DNA of 64,000 nucleotides. It comes from 0-14-0-80-60-11 sp049322355 (GTDB taxonomy: Bacteria; Desulfobacterota; Desulfobaccia; Desulfobaccales; 0-14-0-80-60-11). The notes beneath the pieces are model-generated. The model searched no databases and had not been told where the DNA came from. It saw nothing but the letters and a program-made list of their open reading frames with translations. Every line of letters starts with the position of its first letter. Within the stretch, counting starts at the first letter, position 1. Position numbers and translations under genes: made by a program. Below, one piece after another: positions 25,870 to 34,114 of the stretch. The stretch covers positions 186,001-250,000 of the forward strand of contig JBMORG010000001.1 of NCBI GenBank assembly GCA_049322355.1. The letters run 5' to 3'.

Positions 25870-26286
25870 TTAAGCTAAAGGCAAAGATGTCCCCTGGCCC
25901 GGCCGTTTCTCCCTCTCGACTTTTTTCTCGTAGGCTGCGTCGATCTTGAGGAGCAATTCCTCCAGGGGGCAAGGCTTCATGAGGTAGTCATAGCCTCCCA
26001 GGCGGCTGATTTCCAGGGCAGCATCCATGGAGGCGTGGCCGCTCAAGATGATGACCTCTAAGCCGGGGTCTATCTTTTTGATTTCTGAAAGGGTGGCAAG
26101 CCCATCCATCCCCGGCATGCGGATATCCAGGATCACCACATCAAAAGGCTGACTCCGCAACTCCTCCAAGGCTGCGGCGCCGCTGTCGGCGACGGTCACG
26201 GTCAGGCCCTGGGCTTCCAGCATCTTATGGAGGTTGGTTCGGAAGCGCTCTTCGTCGTCCACCAGCAAGATCCGGGGTTTAGTCAT
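25870..26286 (-). CDS. Single-domain response regulator
   Basis: A 138-residue receiver protein (DDEERF at 10-15, phosphoacceptor Asp54 in VILDIRMPGMDG, Thr/Ser region IILSGHAS, Lys in LMKPCPLEELL) with a short basic tail. Its ATG at 26286 overlaps the stop region of the upstream kinase gene by 8 nt. It is the last gene of sigma-54 unit C and has no output domain, so it probably relays phosphate or binds a target protein. Confidence 0.9.
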   Translation of the reverse strand: MTKPRILLVDDEERFRTNLHKMLEAQGLTVTVADSGAAALEELRSQPFDVVILDIRMPGMDGLATLSEIKKIDPGLEVIILSGHASMDAALEISRLGGYDYLMKPCPLEELLLKIDAAYEKKVEREKRPGQGTSLPLA

Positions 26287-27058
26287 GGGCAAACAGCTCC
26301 GTCTCCCGGCTCAGGGGCAGGATGATGGTAAACGTAGTGCCCTGGCCCACCTGAGAATCCACGGTGATCTGGCCGCCCAGTCGCAGAATGATGCCGTGGC
26401 AGATGGACAGGCCCAGTCCGGTGCCTTTGCCCGGAGGCTTGGTGGTGAAAAACGGGTCGAAAATCTTCCCCAGATTCTCTTCGGGAATGCCGCAGCCGGT
26501 GTCTCTTACCATCAGGTCCACGGCATCGGGACCCGACCGGCGGGTGGTGATGGTTATACAGCCGTCCTGCCCGATGGCCTGGGTGGCATTGGTGAGAAAA
26601 TTGAGAATCACTTGGCGCAGTTGGGGCGCGTCGCTGTAGATATGCGGCAAATCCTGGTCATATTGGCGGATGATCGTGATGTTGTTATGCCGGGCTTCCT
26701 TTTCCACCAGCATGGTCATATCTTCGATTATGCGGTTGAGGTCTACGGCCTGGATCACCGGGTCCCGTTTGCGGGCAAAATCCAGTAAATTCCTGGTGAT
26801 TTCCGTGCAGCGGTCCACCTGCTGGACGATCTGGTGCAGCGAATCTTTAAGTTCCTGAATTTCGGCAATATCCCGGTCTGCGAGCTTCTTCAGGAGGAGT
26901 TGCATCCATTCGGCTTCCTGGCGGATGATGGCCAGGGGATTATTGATCTCATGGGCAATACCGGCAGACAACTCACCGATGGCTGCCAGTTTTTGCGATT
27001 GCAGCAGGCGTTCATCCAGCAGCCAGTCTTTCTTTTCAGGTGCTTGCATCCGTTTCAT
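26279..27058 (-). CDS. Soluble histidine kinase without sensor domain
   Basis: About 259 residues that consist almost entirely of HisKA (SQKLAAIGELSAGIAHEINNPLAIIRQE, with the phosphorylatable His) and HATPase_c domains (NFLTNATQAIG, DTGCGIPEENLGKIFDPFFTTKPPGKGTGLGLSI, GTTFTIILP). There is no transmembrane or PAS segment, so it must take its signal from another protein, perhaps the receiver encoded just upstream. The start is uncertain: ATG at 27058, ATG at 27049 and GTG at 27079 are all in frame and none has a strong ribosome site. It is the third gene of sigma-54 unit C. Confidence 0.88.
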   Translation of the reverse strand: MKRMQAPEKKDWLLDERLLQSQKLAAIGELSAGIAHEINNPLAIIRQEAEWMQLLLKKLADRDIAEIQELKDSLHQIVQQVDRCTEITRNLLDFARKRDPVIQAVDLNRIIEDMTMLVEKEARHNNITIIRQYDQDLPHIYSDAPQLRQVILNFLTNATQAIGQDGCITITTRRSGPDAVDLMVRDTGCGIPEENLGKIFDPFFTTKPPGKGTGLGLSICHGIILRLGGQITVDSQVGQGTTFTIILPLSRETELFAHD

Positions 27059-27147
27059 CCGTGCCCCAAGGAGTCGCACCCCGAGCCTGGAACCTGTGGC
27101 GTCATTACCAAAAGCTTGCCGGCTGGCAAGTCCGGGGTGGCTTCGTC

Positions 27148-27537
27148 TCAGGACTTGCCTTCCTGGATCAGCTTGCGGTCATAAGCCTGCCGCACTTTCT
27201 CCAGGAGTTCGTCCAAAGCCACAGGCTTCATGACATAATCGAAGGCTCCCAGTTGCATGCCCTGAATCCCCGATTCCACCGAGGCATGGCCGGTGAGCAT
27301 GATGACTTCCACCAGGGGTTTCTTTTTTTTGATCTCCCGCAGGGTCTCAATGCCATCCATCCCGGGCATCTTGACATCCAGAATAATGACATCAATGTCA
27401 TGATTATCCAAGAAAACCAAAGCCTTATAGCCGCTCTCCACTCCGGCGGCATCAATCTTTCTGGCTTTCAGCCGCTTGAGGATGGTGTCAAGAAAGTCCT
27501 CCTCATCATCCACAATCAGCATCTTAAACTTCTCCAT
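27148..27537 (-). CDS. Single-domain response regulator
   Basis: A 129-residue receiver domain (DDEEDF at 10-15, Asp54 in IILDVKMPGMDG, LTGHAS, and Lys in VMKPVALDELL). The ATG at 27537 has GAGGAGG 7 nt upstream, favouring it over the longer in-frame start at 27558. It lies 17 nt after the Cache-domain kinase and ~90 nt before the sensorless kinase. The likely phosphorelay order is kinase, this receiver, second kinase, second receiver, though direct evidence is lacking. Confidence 0.9.
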   Translation of the reverse strand: MEKFKMLIVDDEEDFLDTILKRLKARKIDAAGVESGYKALVFLDNHDIDVIILDVKMPGMDGIETLREIKKKKPLVEVIMLTGHASVESGIQGMQLGAFDYVMKPVALDELLEKVRQAYDRKLIQEGKS

Positions 27538-27554
27538 ACCATCGCCTCCTCGAG

Positions 27555-29213
27555 TCATCTCACCGGTAAATAAATGGTAAAAGTGGTCCCTTTGCCTTCC
27601 TCGCTGGCCACCATGATCCGACCCCCCAATTTCTCAATGATGCTGAAAGAGATGGATAAACCAAGACCGGTGCCTTTGCCCACCTCCTTGGTGGTAAAAA
27701 AGGGATCGAAGATCTTTTGTAATACTTCCTTGGACATGCCTGGGCCATTATCGCTGATCTCTATGGAAAGTTCATGGTTTTTAGCGAGGCTCCAGGTATT
27801 GACGACAATCTGGCCGTCTTTGCCGATGGCATCGATGCCGTTGTTAAGGATATTGAGAAAAACCTGCTGCAACTGGGCGGGATCGGTGGTGGTCAAGGGC
27901 AAATCCGGGGCGTAATTCGCCTGAATTTCGATATTGCGATAGCGGGCCTCGTTCTTTAAAAATTCGATACTTTCGTCCAGGACCTCATTAATATTGATCT
28001 TTTCGGCCATGGGCTCCATGCGCCGGGCAAAGCCCAAGAGGCGGTGGGTCACGGTTTTGGCCCGGACCACGTGATATTCGATCTTGTTCACCGCATCGGA
28101 AATTTCCTGGAAGTTCTCGCTTTTGGCCACATCCTCCGTGGCCAGCAGATCCTTGATCCACCCCGCTTTTTCATTGATAATGGTGAGCGGATTGTTGATT
28201 TCATGGGCGATGCCAGCGGCCATCTTGCCCAAAGCCGCCATCTTACTGGACTGTATCGCCAACTCGTCACTGGCCGCCTTCTGGCGCTCCATCCGCACCA
28301 TTTCCTTCATCATGGCCCGGGTGGTAAAAACCGCCCCGACAATGATAAGCAAAACTCCGCCCGCGGCAATAAAAATGGCCAGGAACCTTGCCTGCAAAAG
28401 CGGGGTCAATTGTTCCCGGGGGACTTCTTTGATGACCAGAACCCATTTTTTAAGCTTGACGATGCTTGTGGCATAAAGGAATTCCTGGCCTTGAAAGGTC
28501 GTTTCCTCCACAGTTGTGCCGCTGGCCGCGGCGAAATCGGGGGCCAGGGGAGATTCCATGACCTTGCCGCCAAAGCGCGGGGTAGTCTGCAGGATGTTAT
28601 CCCGATTGATTATAAACGCGTCGCCTTTTTTCCCGATCCAGGCGGCCCGGACGATATTGTCGATAATGTCGGAATCAATAGTGGCTCTGAGGATCCAAAT
28701 CTTGTTCTTCTCCCGCACCTGCACCGCGATGATGAAATGGGGAGATTTCCTGAACCCCAGGAACACATCGCTGACATACACCCCAGTGGCCATCACTTCA
28801 TGGAACCATTTCTCATCCTTGTAATTTACTTTTCTTAATAGACTATAGTATGGTCCTACATAAGCCAGGTGGCTGCCTTCTTCGTCGATGACACCAAGAT
28901 CGAGGAATGATTTGGACCGGGTCTGAATGATATTAAAGACTTTACCTAAATAGTCTTCGTCTTCAAGTTGGTTGAGGGAGTGCGTATTGGCCAGGGCGGT
29001 AAGTTGAGAAATCCTTTCATCCAGGAAGAGATCAACGGAACCGGCTCGATTTTCCGCCAGCGTCTTCATATTGTCTTTGATCTTGGCGGTATAAGAGACA
29101 CTGAATTGGTGATCAATCACTCCCCCCAGAATAAACAGGGGGATCACGGAAAAACCCAGTGTAGCCAGGATGATGTTCCGTGATAATTGCTTATAATATC
29201 CTGCTTCCATCAA
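27555..29213 (-). CDS. Membrane sensor histidine kinase with periplasmic Cache domain
   Basis: A 552-residue kinase with a first helix at ~12-32 (IILATLGFSVIPLFILGGVI) and a ~245-residue extracytoplasmic region of dCache_1 type (WFHEVMATGVYVSDVFLG, HFIIAVQVRE, FIINRDNILQTTP). A second helix follows near 278-300 (LAIFIAAGGVLLIIVGAVF), then HisKA (AAGIAHEINNPLTII) and HATPase_c (NILNNGIDAIG, DNGPGMSKEVLQKIFDPFFTTKEVGKGTGLGLSI). Cache domains commonly bind small organic molecules. It is the first gene of sigma-54 unit C, with promoter and activator palindrome in the 372-nt gap upstream. Confidence 0.92.
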   Translation of the reverse strand: MMEAGYYKQLSRNIILATLGFSVIPLFILGGVIDHQFSVSYTAKIKDNMKTLAENRAGSVDLFLDERISQLTALANTHSLNQLEDEDYLGKVFNIIQTRSKSFLDLGVIDEEGSHLAYVGPYYSLLRKVNYKDEKWFHEVMATGVYVSDVFLGFRKSPHFIIAVQVREKNKIWILRATIDSDIIDNIVRAAWIGKKGDAFIINRDNILQTTPRFGGKVMESPLAPDFAAASGTTVEETTFQGQEFLYATSIVKLKKWVLVIKEVPREQLTPLLQARFLAIFIAAGGVLLIIVGAVFTTRAMMKEMVRMERQKAASDELAIQSSKMAALGKMAAGIAHEINNPLTIINEKAGWIKDLLATEDVAKSENFQEISDAVNKIEYHVVRAKTVTHRLLGFARRMEPMAEKININEVLDESIEFLKNEARYRNIEIQANYAPDLPLTTTDPAQLQQVFLNILNNGIDAIGKDGQIVVNTWSLAKNHELSIEISDNGPGMSKEVLQKIFDPFFTTKEVGKGTGLGLSISFSIIEKLGGRIMVASEEGKGTTFTIYLPVR

Positions 29214-29319
29214 CGCCCCAAGTCTAAGTGAGATATGGAACTTTACAACTCTATGCCCGCCGCCAATTCATACTTAGCCAGGTCTGACGCCCAAGTCATG
29301 CCGATTCGATAATTTACTA

Positions 29320-29336
29320 AGCAATGGTCGTTCCAA
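29320..29336 (-). promoter_or_regulatory. Sigma-54 promoter C (-24/-12)
   Basis: Minus-strand TTGGAACGACCATTGCT fits TGGCACG-N4-TTGCW with one change (C to A in the -24 box). GG is at 29334-29333 and GC at 29322-29321. It faces the Cache-kinase unit with a ~95-nt leader. Confidence 0.8.
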
Positions 29337-29440
29337 GTTTGCTGTCTAGTCTGTCTCAGTTAACTAACTGAAACTATAAAGATTATTTAGTATACTGAAC
29401 GTGTTGAGCCTAAGCCTTGCAGTATCTTATGTCAAGAAAT

Positions 29441-29455
29441 TTTACATGGTGTAAA
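29441..29455. promoter_or_regulatory. Upstream activator palindrome, copy C
   Basis: TTTACA-TGG-TGTAAA followed by GGG. Its centre is 114 bp upstream of the -24 GG of promoter C. On the other side it is ~130 bp upstream of the isomerase gene, whose own promoter may be the TATAAT-like element at about 29482-29488. Confidence 0.75.
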
Positions 29456-29585
29456 GGGTCGTCCCACCTATATTTTTTTTGATATAATATTCAGAGTTTG
29501 GAGGAAAATTTTCTTCAATCAGACGAAGCCGGGAGGCTCCTCGATTACCCTTGAATCTTGCGGCACTCTGGGCTAAAGTTTTAAT

Positions 29586-31076
29586 ATGAGAAAACTTTTG
29601 GAAGAATCCGGTTTCAGGCTCAACCGCCCTGGGCGGGGCGAGCCCACCGTGAAGCGCTACGAAGACCCCAAGTGGGTCCAGAGCATGCGGTTGAGCCTCG
29701 ATCACAATTATGCCATGGCAGAGTGTCTGGGCGAAAGCGGTCTGAAATACTCGGACCTGGAAGGCTTGGTCCCGCGCCTGGAAGCCTTGCATCAAGACTT
29801 GACGGCCCAAAGGCAAAGCGGCCAGGCGGGTTTCATGGAGTTGCCATACGACAGCCAGATCGTTCAGGATATTCGCCGTTTGTCCAAGCCGCTATTGGAG
29901 TGGTGCTGGGATGTGGTTGTGCTGGGCGTCGGTGTATCGGCTTCGGGAGTCCGGGCCCTGCACCAGGCCCTGCGCCCCCCCCAACACAACAAGTTTCCCA
30001 TGGCCCGGCGCCACCACAAGTTGGGATTGTGGGTGGCCGACGATATTGATCCCGACCACTTGTGGGGCTTGTTGGACGGCCTGGATTTGCGGCGCACCGC
30101 CTTCAATGCTATCAGTAAGTCCGGCGATCCTGTGGAAACCCTGGCCCTCTTTCTGTGGGCGTATCAGTTGATGAAAACCCGGCTGGGGGAAGACAAGGTT
30201 CGGGAGCTCTTCGTCATCACCACAGATTTGAAAAAGGGGGTGCTGCGGAGTCTGGCGGCCCGTGAACATCTGCCCTCTCTGGCCGTGCCTTCCAATGTGC
30301 CCGAGAGTTTTTCGGTACTCTCCGCCGCGGGGCTTTTTCCCGCGGTTTTAACCGGCATTGAAGTGGAAGAACTTCTGGCCGGGGCCCGAGCCATGGATCA
30401 GCGCCTGAAAGAAGCGCCGGTTGACCGAAACCCCGCCTATCGCCTGGCGGCCTTGTTTTATCTGTTTGCCACATTCAAAGAGCGGCCCTTCCTAATATTT
30501 ATGCCTTACGCCACCACCCTGGCGGGAATGGCGGAGTGGGTCTGTCAGCTTTGGGCTGAAAGTTTGGGCCAGCGGCATGACCTTCAGGGTAAAGGGGTAC
30601 CTGTAATTAGGGCCCTGGGCGCCACTGACCGGCAGTCGCAATTACATCAATTTATGGAAGGGCCTGCCGACAAACTTATCACCTTCCTGACGGTGGACAA
30701 ATTTCAGCATCATTTGGAGATACCTGAGAGTTACCCCGAAGAAGCAGAATTGAGCTTCCTGGAAGGCCATTCCTTACAAGAGTTGCTTAAGGTGGAACAC
30801 CAGGCCACTGCCTTCAATCTCATGAAGGCTGGCCGGCCCAACTTGACGCTGCGCCTGCCGGAAATCAACCCTTTTACCATCGGGCAATTGATCTATCTTT
30901 TGGAGACGGCGACGGTGGCAGCGGCCTATCTCTTCGGGGTCAATGCCTTCGATCGGCCGGGGGTGGAAAGAAGCGAGCAGACCGCTTATGGCCTGTTGGG
31001 AAAGCCAGAGTTTGAATCCTTCCATCGGCAATTCGACGCCGCTTGGCCGGCTTTGGATAAATACCAGATTTCTTGA
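29586..31076 (+). CDS. pgi: Glucose-6-phosphate isomerase homologue with altered active-site residues
   Basis: The 496-residue protein has the PGI two-SIS-domain plan: GVGVSASGVRALHQAL near residue 116, SKSGDPVETLALF near 178, GATDRQSQLHQFMEGPADK near 345, and NPFTIGQLIYLLETATVAAAYLFGVNAFDRPGVE near 430-463. In homologues I recall, the third motif is TDQHS and the last is followed by x-x-K (GVExxK), the His and Lys being catalytic. Here Gln350 replaces the His and Glu464 the Lys. It may be inactive, or the family alignment may differ from what I assume. The stop overlaps the earliest possible start of the next kinase gene, so the two are linked. Confidence 0.8.
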   Translation: MRKLLEESGFRLNRPGRGEPTVKRYEDPKWVQSMRLSLDHNYAMAECLGESGLKYSDLEGLVPRLEALHQDLTAQRQSGQAGFMELPYDSQIVQDIRRLSKPLLEWCWDVVVLGVGVSASGVRALHQALRPPQHNKFPMARRHHKLGLWVADDIDPDHLWGLLDGLDLRRTAFNAISKSGDPVETLALFLWAYQLMKTRLGEDKVRELFVITTDLKKGVLRSLAAREHLPSLAVPSNVPESFSVLSAAGLFPAVLTGIEVEELLAGARAMDQRLKEAPVDRNPAYRLAALFYLFATFKERPFLIFMPYATTLAGMAEWVCQLWAESLGQRHDLQGKGVPVIRALGATDRQSQLHQFMEGPADKLITFLTVDKFQHHLEIPESYPEEAELSFLEGHSLQELLKVEHQATAFNLMKAGRPNLTLRLPEINPFTIGQLIYLLETATVAAAYLFGVNAFDRPGVERSEQTAYGLLGKPEFESFHRQFDAAWPALDKYQIS

Positions 31077-31081
31077 GGATT

Positions 31082-32551
31082 ATGAAGCAACAAAACCATC
31101 CCACCACTTGGTGGCGTCCGAACAAAGACCTGGACACCTTTGGGCTGGTAAGATTTTTTTCTCTGCCCGGTTTTGTGGTCATCTTGGTGGTTACCGCTAT
31201 TTTGACAGTGTTTCTGACCCTGCGGACCCAACAAATGGCCCTGAAGAAAAATGAAGACTATCTGATTTTGCTAGCCTCCAACCTCAACCATCAGATTTAC
31301 CAGCAATTCGTCTTGCCCACGGCCTTCGAACAAGGCGGGCGCATCACCTTATCCGATCCGGAACAATCCAAACGGTTGGATGAGGTGGTCCGGACCACCA
31401 TCCATGGCTTTCACGTGGAACAGTTGAACCAGTATGATCAGGAGGGGGTCTTTTCTTACAGCACCGCCCCGGACTTGCCCCTGGGGAAAAAATGTGATCA
31501 TGTCCTGGGGGTGAAAAAGGCCCTGGCCGGAGAAAACTACTTCGAGTTGCCCGGCCACAGCACCTTCTGGAGCATCTTCTGGCCCAGCAGTTATAAGAAT
31601 CGGTACCTAAAGGCTTATATCCCCTTCCGGCTGGAGGAAAAACTTCTGCCCCAGGCCGGTCCGGTGGTAGGTGTCATTGAGATAACTCAAAATATCTCCG
31701 GGGACCTGGCGGAGATTGCGAACTTCCGGCTGATCATCCTGGCAACCCTGGTGGTAATCATGGGGTTGTTGTTTCTCGTATTGCGGCAAATTGTCAAGCA
31801 GGCCGGGGTCATTCTGGAACGCCGCCAGGAAGAGCAGCGCAGTCTGGAGGCGCAGCTTCACCAATCGGAGCGCCTGGCTGCCCTGGGGGAGATGACCGCG
31901 GGAGTGGCCCACGAGGTCCGCAATCCTTTGGGAATCATCAGTTCCACCGCGGAGCTCCTGCGGGAACGGTTGGCCCGCTATGAACCCCAAAATCGCCTGG
32001 CCCAGATCATCGTGGAGGAATCCAACCGCCTCAATGAAAAGGTCACGGAATTCCTGGATTTTGCCCGGCCGCGCGTCCCCAACCTGCGCCCCTGCGACCT
32101 GGAGGTGACGCTGAACCGTAGTCTGGAACTGTTGCAGCCCGAGATTAAGCGCCTGGGCATTCAGGTTCACCGGGATTTTCAACTTAATGGGCGCCCTCTG
32201 ATGGTGGACCAGGACCTTTTGCACCAGGCCTTCTTGAATATTTTCCTAAACGCCATCCAGGCTATGCCCCAGGGCGGGCACTTAACTGTATCCATCCTAC
32301 CCGGCCCCGACGGCCAAGGGGGGGAAATCCGGATTCAGGATGACGGGGAAGGTATTGAGCCGGAGACCTTGAAAAAGATTTTCAACCCGTTTTTCACCAC
32401 CAAAGAAAAGGGCAGCGGTCTGGGGCTGCCCATTGTAAAAAGTATTATCGAGGCCCACCAGGGGAGTTTGAAGATCAGCAGCACCGTGGGGGCAGGAACC
32501 ACGGTGGCGATTACTATCCCTGAGCTGACGGGACCGAGAGCAAGCAGTTAA
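31082..32551 (+). CDS. Membrane sensor histidine kinase (ZraS/AtoS-like)
   Basis: About 489 residues. A first helix near 25-50 (FFSLPGFVVILVVTAILTVFL), a ~165-residue extracytoplasmic domain and a second helix near 220-240 (LIILATLVVIMGLLFLVL) are followed by a coiled linker, HisKA (ERLAALGEMTAGVAHEVRNPLGII) and HATPase_c (NIFLNAIQAMP, DDGEGIEPETLKKIFNPFFTTKEKGSGLGLPI). The ATG at 31082 has GAGG immediately upstream and begins 5 nt after the isomerase stop. It pairs with the NtrC-type regulator 150 nt downstream. Confidence 0.9.
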   Translation: MKQQNHPTTWWRPNKDLDTFGLVRFFSLPGFVVILVVTAILTVFLTLRTQQMALKKNEDYLILLASNLNHQIYQQFVLPTAFEQGGRITLSDPEQSKRLDEVVRTTIHGFHVEQLNQYDQEGVFSYSTAPDLPLGKKCDHVLGVKKALAGENYFELPGHSTFWSIFWPSSYKNRYLKAYIPFRLEEKLLPQAGPVVGVIEITQNISGDLAEIANFRLIILATLVVIMGLLFLVLRQIVKQAGVILERRQEEQRSLEAQLHQSERLAALGEMTAGVAHEVRNPLGIISSTAELLRERLARYEPQNRLAQIIVEESNRLNEKVTEFLDFARPRVPNLRPCDLEVTLNRSLELLQPEIKRLGIQVHRDFQLNGRPLMVDQDLLHQAFLNIFLNAIQAMPQGGHLTVSILPGPDGQGGEIRIQDDGEGIEPETLKKIFNPFFTTKEKGSGLGLPIVKSIIEAHQGSLKISSTVGAGTTVAITIPELTGPRASS

Positions 32552-32587
32552 TGAGCATTATAGGGGTTTCATCTTTTCCGTCTGCTC

Positions 32588-32617
32588 CTTGGGGGAGAGG
32601 GCGGGGTGAGGGGGAAA
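32588..32617. repeat. Fragment of a G-rich intergenic repeat
   Basis: The sequence CTTGGGGGAGAGGGCGGGGTGAGGGGG, in the gap between the kinase and its regulator, resembles the G-rich arm of the repeat at 62028-62127. Only one arm is present here. Confidence 0.35.
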
Positions 32618-32700
32618 GAATCTCTGTTTTCCTCAGGTAATAACTCAACCGAACACGAATCCGAAAACGACGGCCATAAGGAAGGCAAGCCCGGACCACT

Positions 32701-34071
32701 ATGGATACGATCCTAGTAGTTGACGACGAAGTTAATTATCTCACCGTCATGGAGGCTCTCCTGGGGGAGGCGGGTTATGAAGTCCTCACAGCTGCGAGCG
32801 CTATTGAGGCTATGAAGATAGCCAGGTCATCCGATTTGGATCTCGTACTCACCGATATGAAGATGCCCAAGATGAGCGGCATTGAACTCTTGGACGAATT
32901 ACGCGGCCTTTATCCTGACCTGCCGGTGATTATCATGACCGCCTACGGTACGGTGGAAAAGGCGGTCATGGCCATGAGAAAAGGCGCCTTCGATTACATC
33001 CTCAAGCCCTTCAAAAATGAAGAAATTCTGGTCACCATCGCCAAGGCCCTGGAACACCGCCATCTCATTCTGAAAAACCGCCTGTTGAACCAGGAATTGG
33101 ACAAGAAATATGGCTTTCCCAATATCGTGGGAGAGTCCCGGGTGATGCAGGAAATTTTGGCCCTGGTGAAACGGGTGGCCCAATCCCGGGCCACGGTGCT
33201 GATTACCGGCGAGTCCGGGACCGGCAAGGAGCTCATCGCCCGGGCCATCCATCAATGCAGCACCCGGGCCGCCAAGAGCTTTATCTCGGTGAACTGCGCC
33301 GCCCTCACCGAAACCCTGCTGGAGAGCGAACTTTTCGGGCACGAGCGGGGCGCCTTCACCCATGCCGTGGCTATGCGCAAAGGGCGCTTCGAACTGGCCG
33401 ACGGCGGCACCCTGTTTATGGACGAAGTGGCGGAGATGTCCCAGGCCCTCCAGGTCAAGCTCCTTCGTATCCTGCAAGAAATGGAGTTCGAACGGGTGGG
33501 GGGCACCCGGACCATCAAGGTGGATGTCCGGGTGGTGGCAGCCTCCAACCGGGACCTGAAAGAGGAAGTGGAAGCCGGGCGCTTCCGGGAGGACCTGTTC
33601 TATCGCCTCAACGTGGTCCATCTTCACCTGCCGCCCCTGCGCCAGCGCCAGGAAGACATCCCCCTCCTGGCGAGCCACTTTATTAACAAGTATGTCCAGG
33701 AAAACCTGCGGGACAAGACCCGGATCACCCCCGATGCCCTGAAACTGCTGATTCAGTATGATTGGCCGGGGAATGTCCGGGAGTTGGAAAACGTCATGGA
33801 GCGGGCGGTCATTTTATGCGGCAACAACGTCATAACTCCCCAGGACCTGCCCTCGGAGCTGGCTCCCACCCCCTCCGAGTCCAAGCTGGAGATTGACCGC
33901 TTCATCCCGCTGCATACCCCGCTCCCCGAAGCCCTGGACACCATCGAAGAGCAGATGATCCGCCGGGCCCTGGAAAAGAGCGGCCAGGTGCAGGTCCGGG
34001 CTGCGGAAATTTTAGGCATCACCAAGAGTTTGTTGCAGTACAAGCTAAAGAAGTATCATTTGACGACCTGA
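32701..34071 (+). CDS. NtrC-family response regulator with variant GAFTHA loop
   Basis: The 456-residue protein has a receiver (DDE at 8-10, Asp52 in VLTDMKMPKMSG, Lys in ILKPFKNEEIL), an AAA+ domain (ITGESGTGKELIARAI, DGGTLFMDEVAEM, DWPGNVRELENVMERA) and a C-terminal Fis-type HTH (QVRAAEILGITKSLLQYKL). The sigma-54 contact loop, GAFTGA in nearly all family members, is GAFTHA at residues 217-222: the second glycine is His221 (codon CAT at 33361). In characterised relatives changes at this glycine often reduce or alter sigma-54 engagement, so output may be changed. It is probably controlled by the upstream kinase. Confidence 0.92.
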   Translation: MDTILVVDDEVNYLTVMEALLGEAGYEVLTAASAIEAMKIARSSDLDLVLTDMKMPKMSGIELLDELRGLYPDLPVIIMTAYGTVEKAVMAMRKGAFDYILKPFKNEEILVTIAKALEHRHLILKNRLLNQELDKKYGFPNIVGESRVMQEILALVKRVAQSRATVLITGESGTGKELIARAIHQCSTRAAKSFISVNCAALTETLLESELFGHERGAFTHAVAMRKGRFELADGGTLFMDEVAEMSQALQVKLLRILQEMEFERVGGTRTIKVDVRVVAASNRDLKEEVEAGRFREDLFYRLNVVHLHLPPLRQRQEDIPLLASHFINKYVQENLRDKTRITPDALKLLIQYDWPGNVRELENVMERAVILCGNNVITPQDLPSELAPTPSESKLEIDRFIPLHTPLPEALDTIEEQMIRRALEKSGQVQVRAAEILGITKSLLQYKLKKYHLTT

Positions 34072-34114
34072 ACGGTGGCATGGGCGTTTCGCCTGACTTT
34101 AACCTGGAGGCCCC

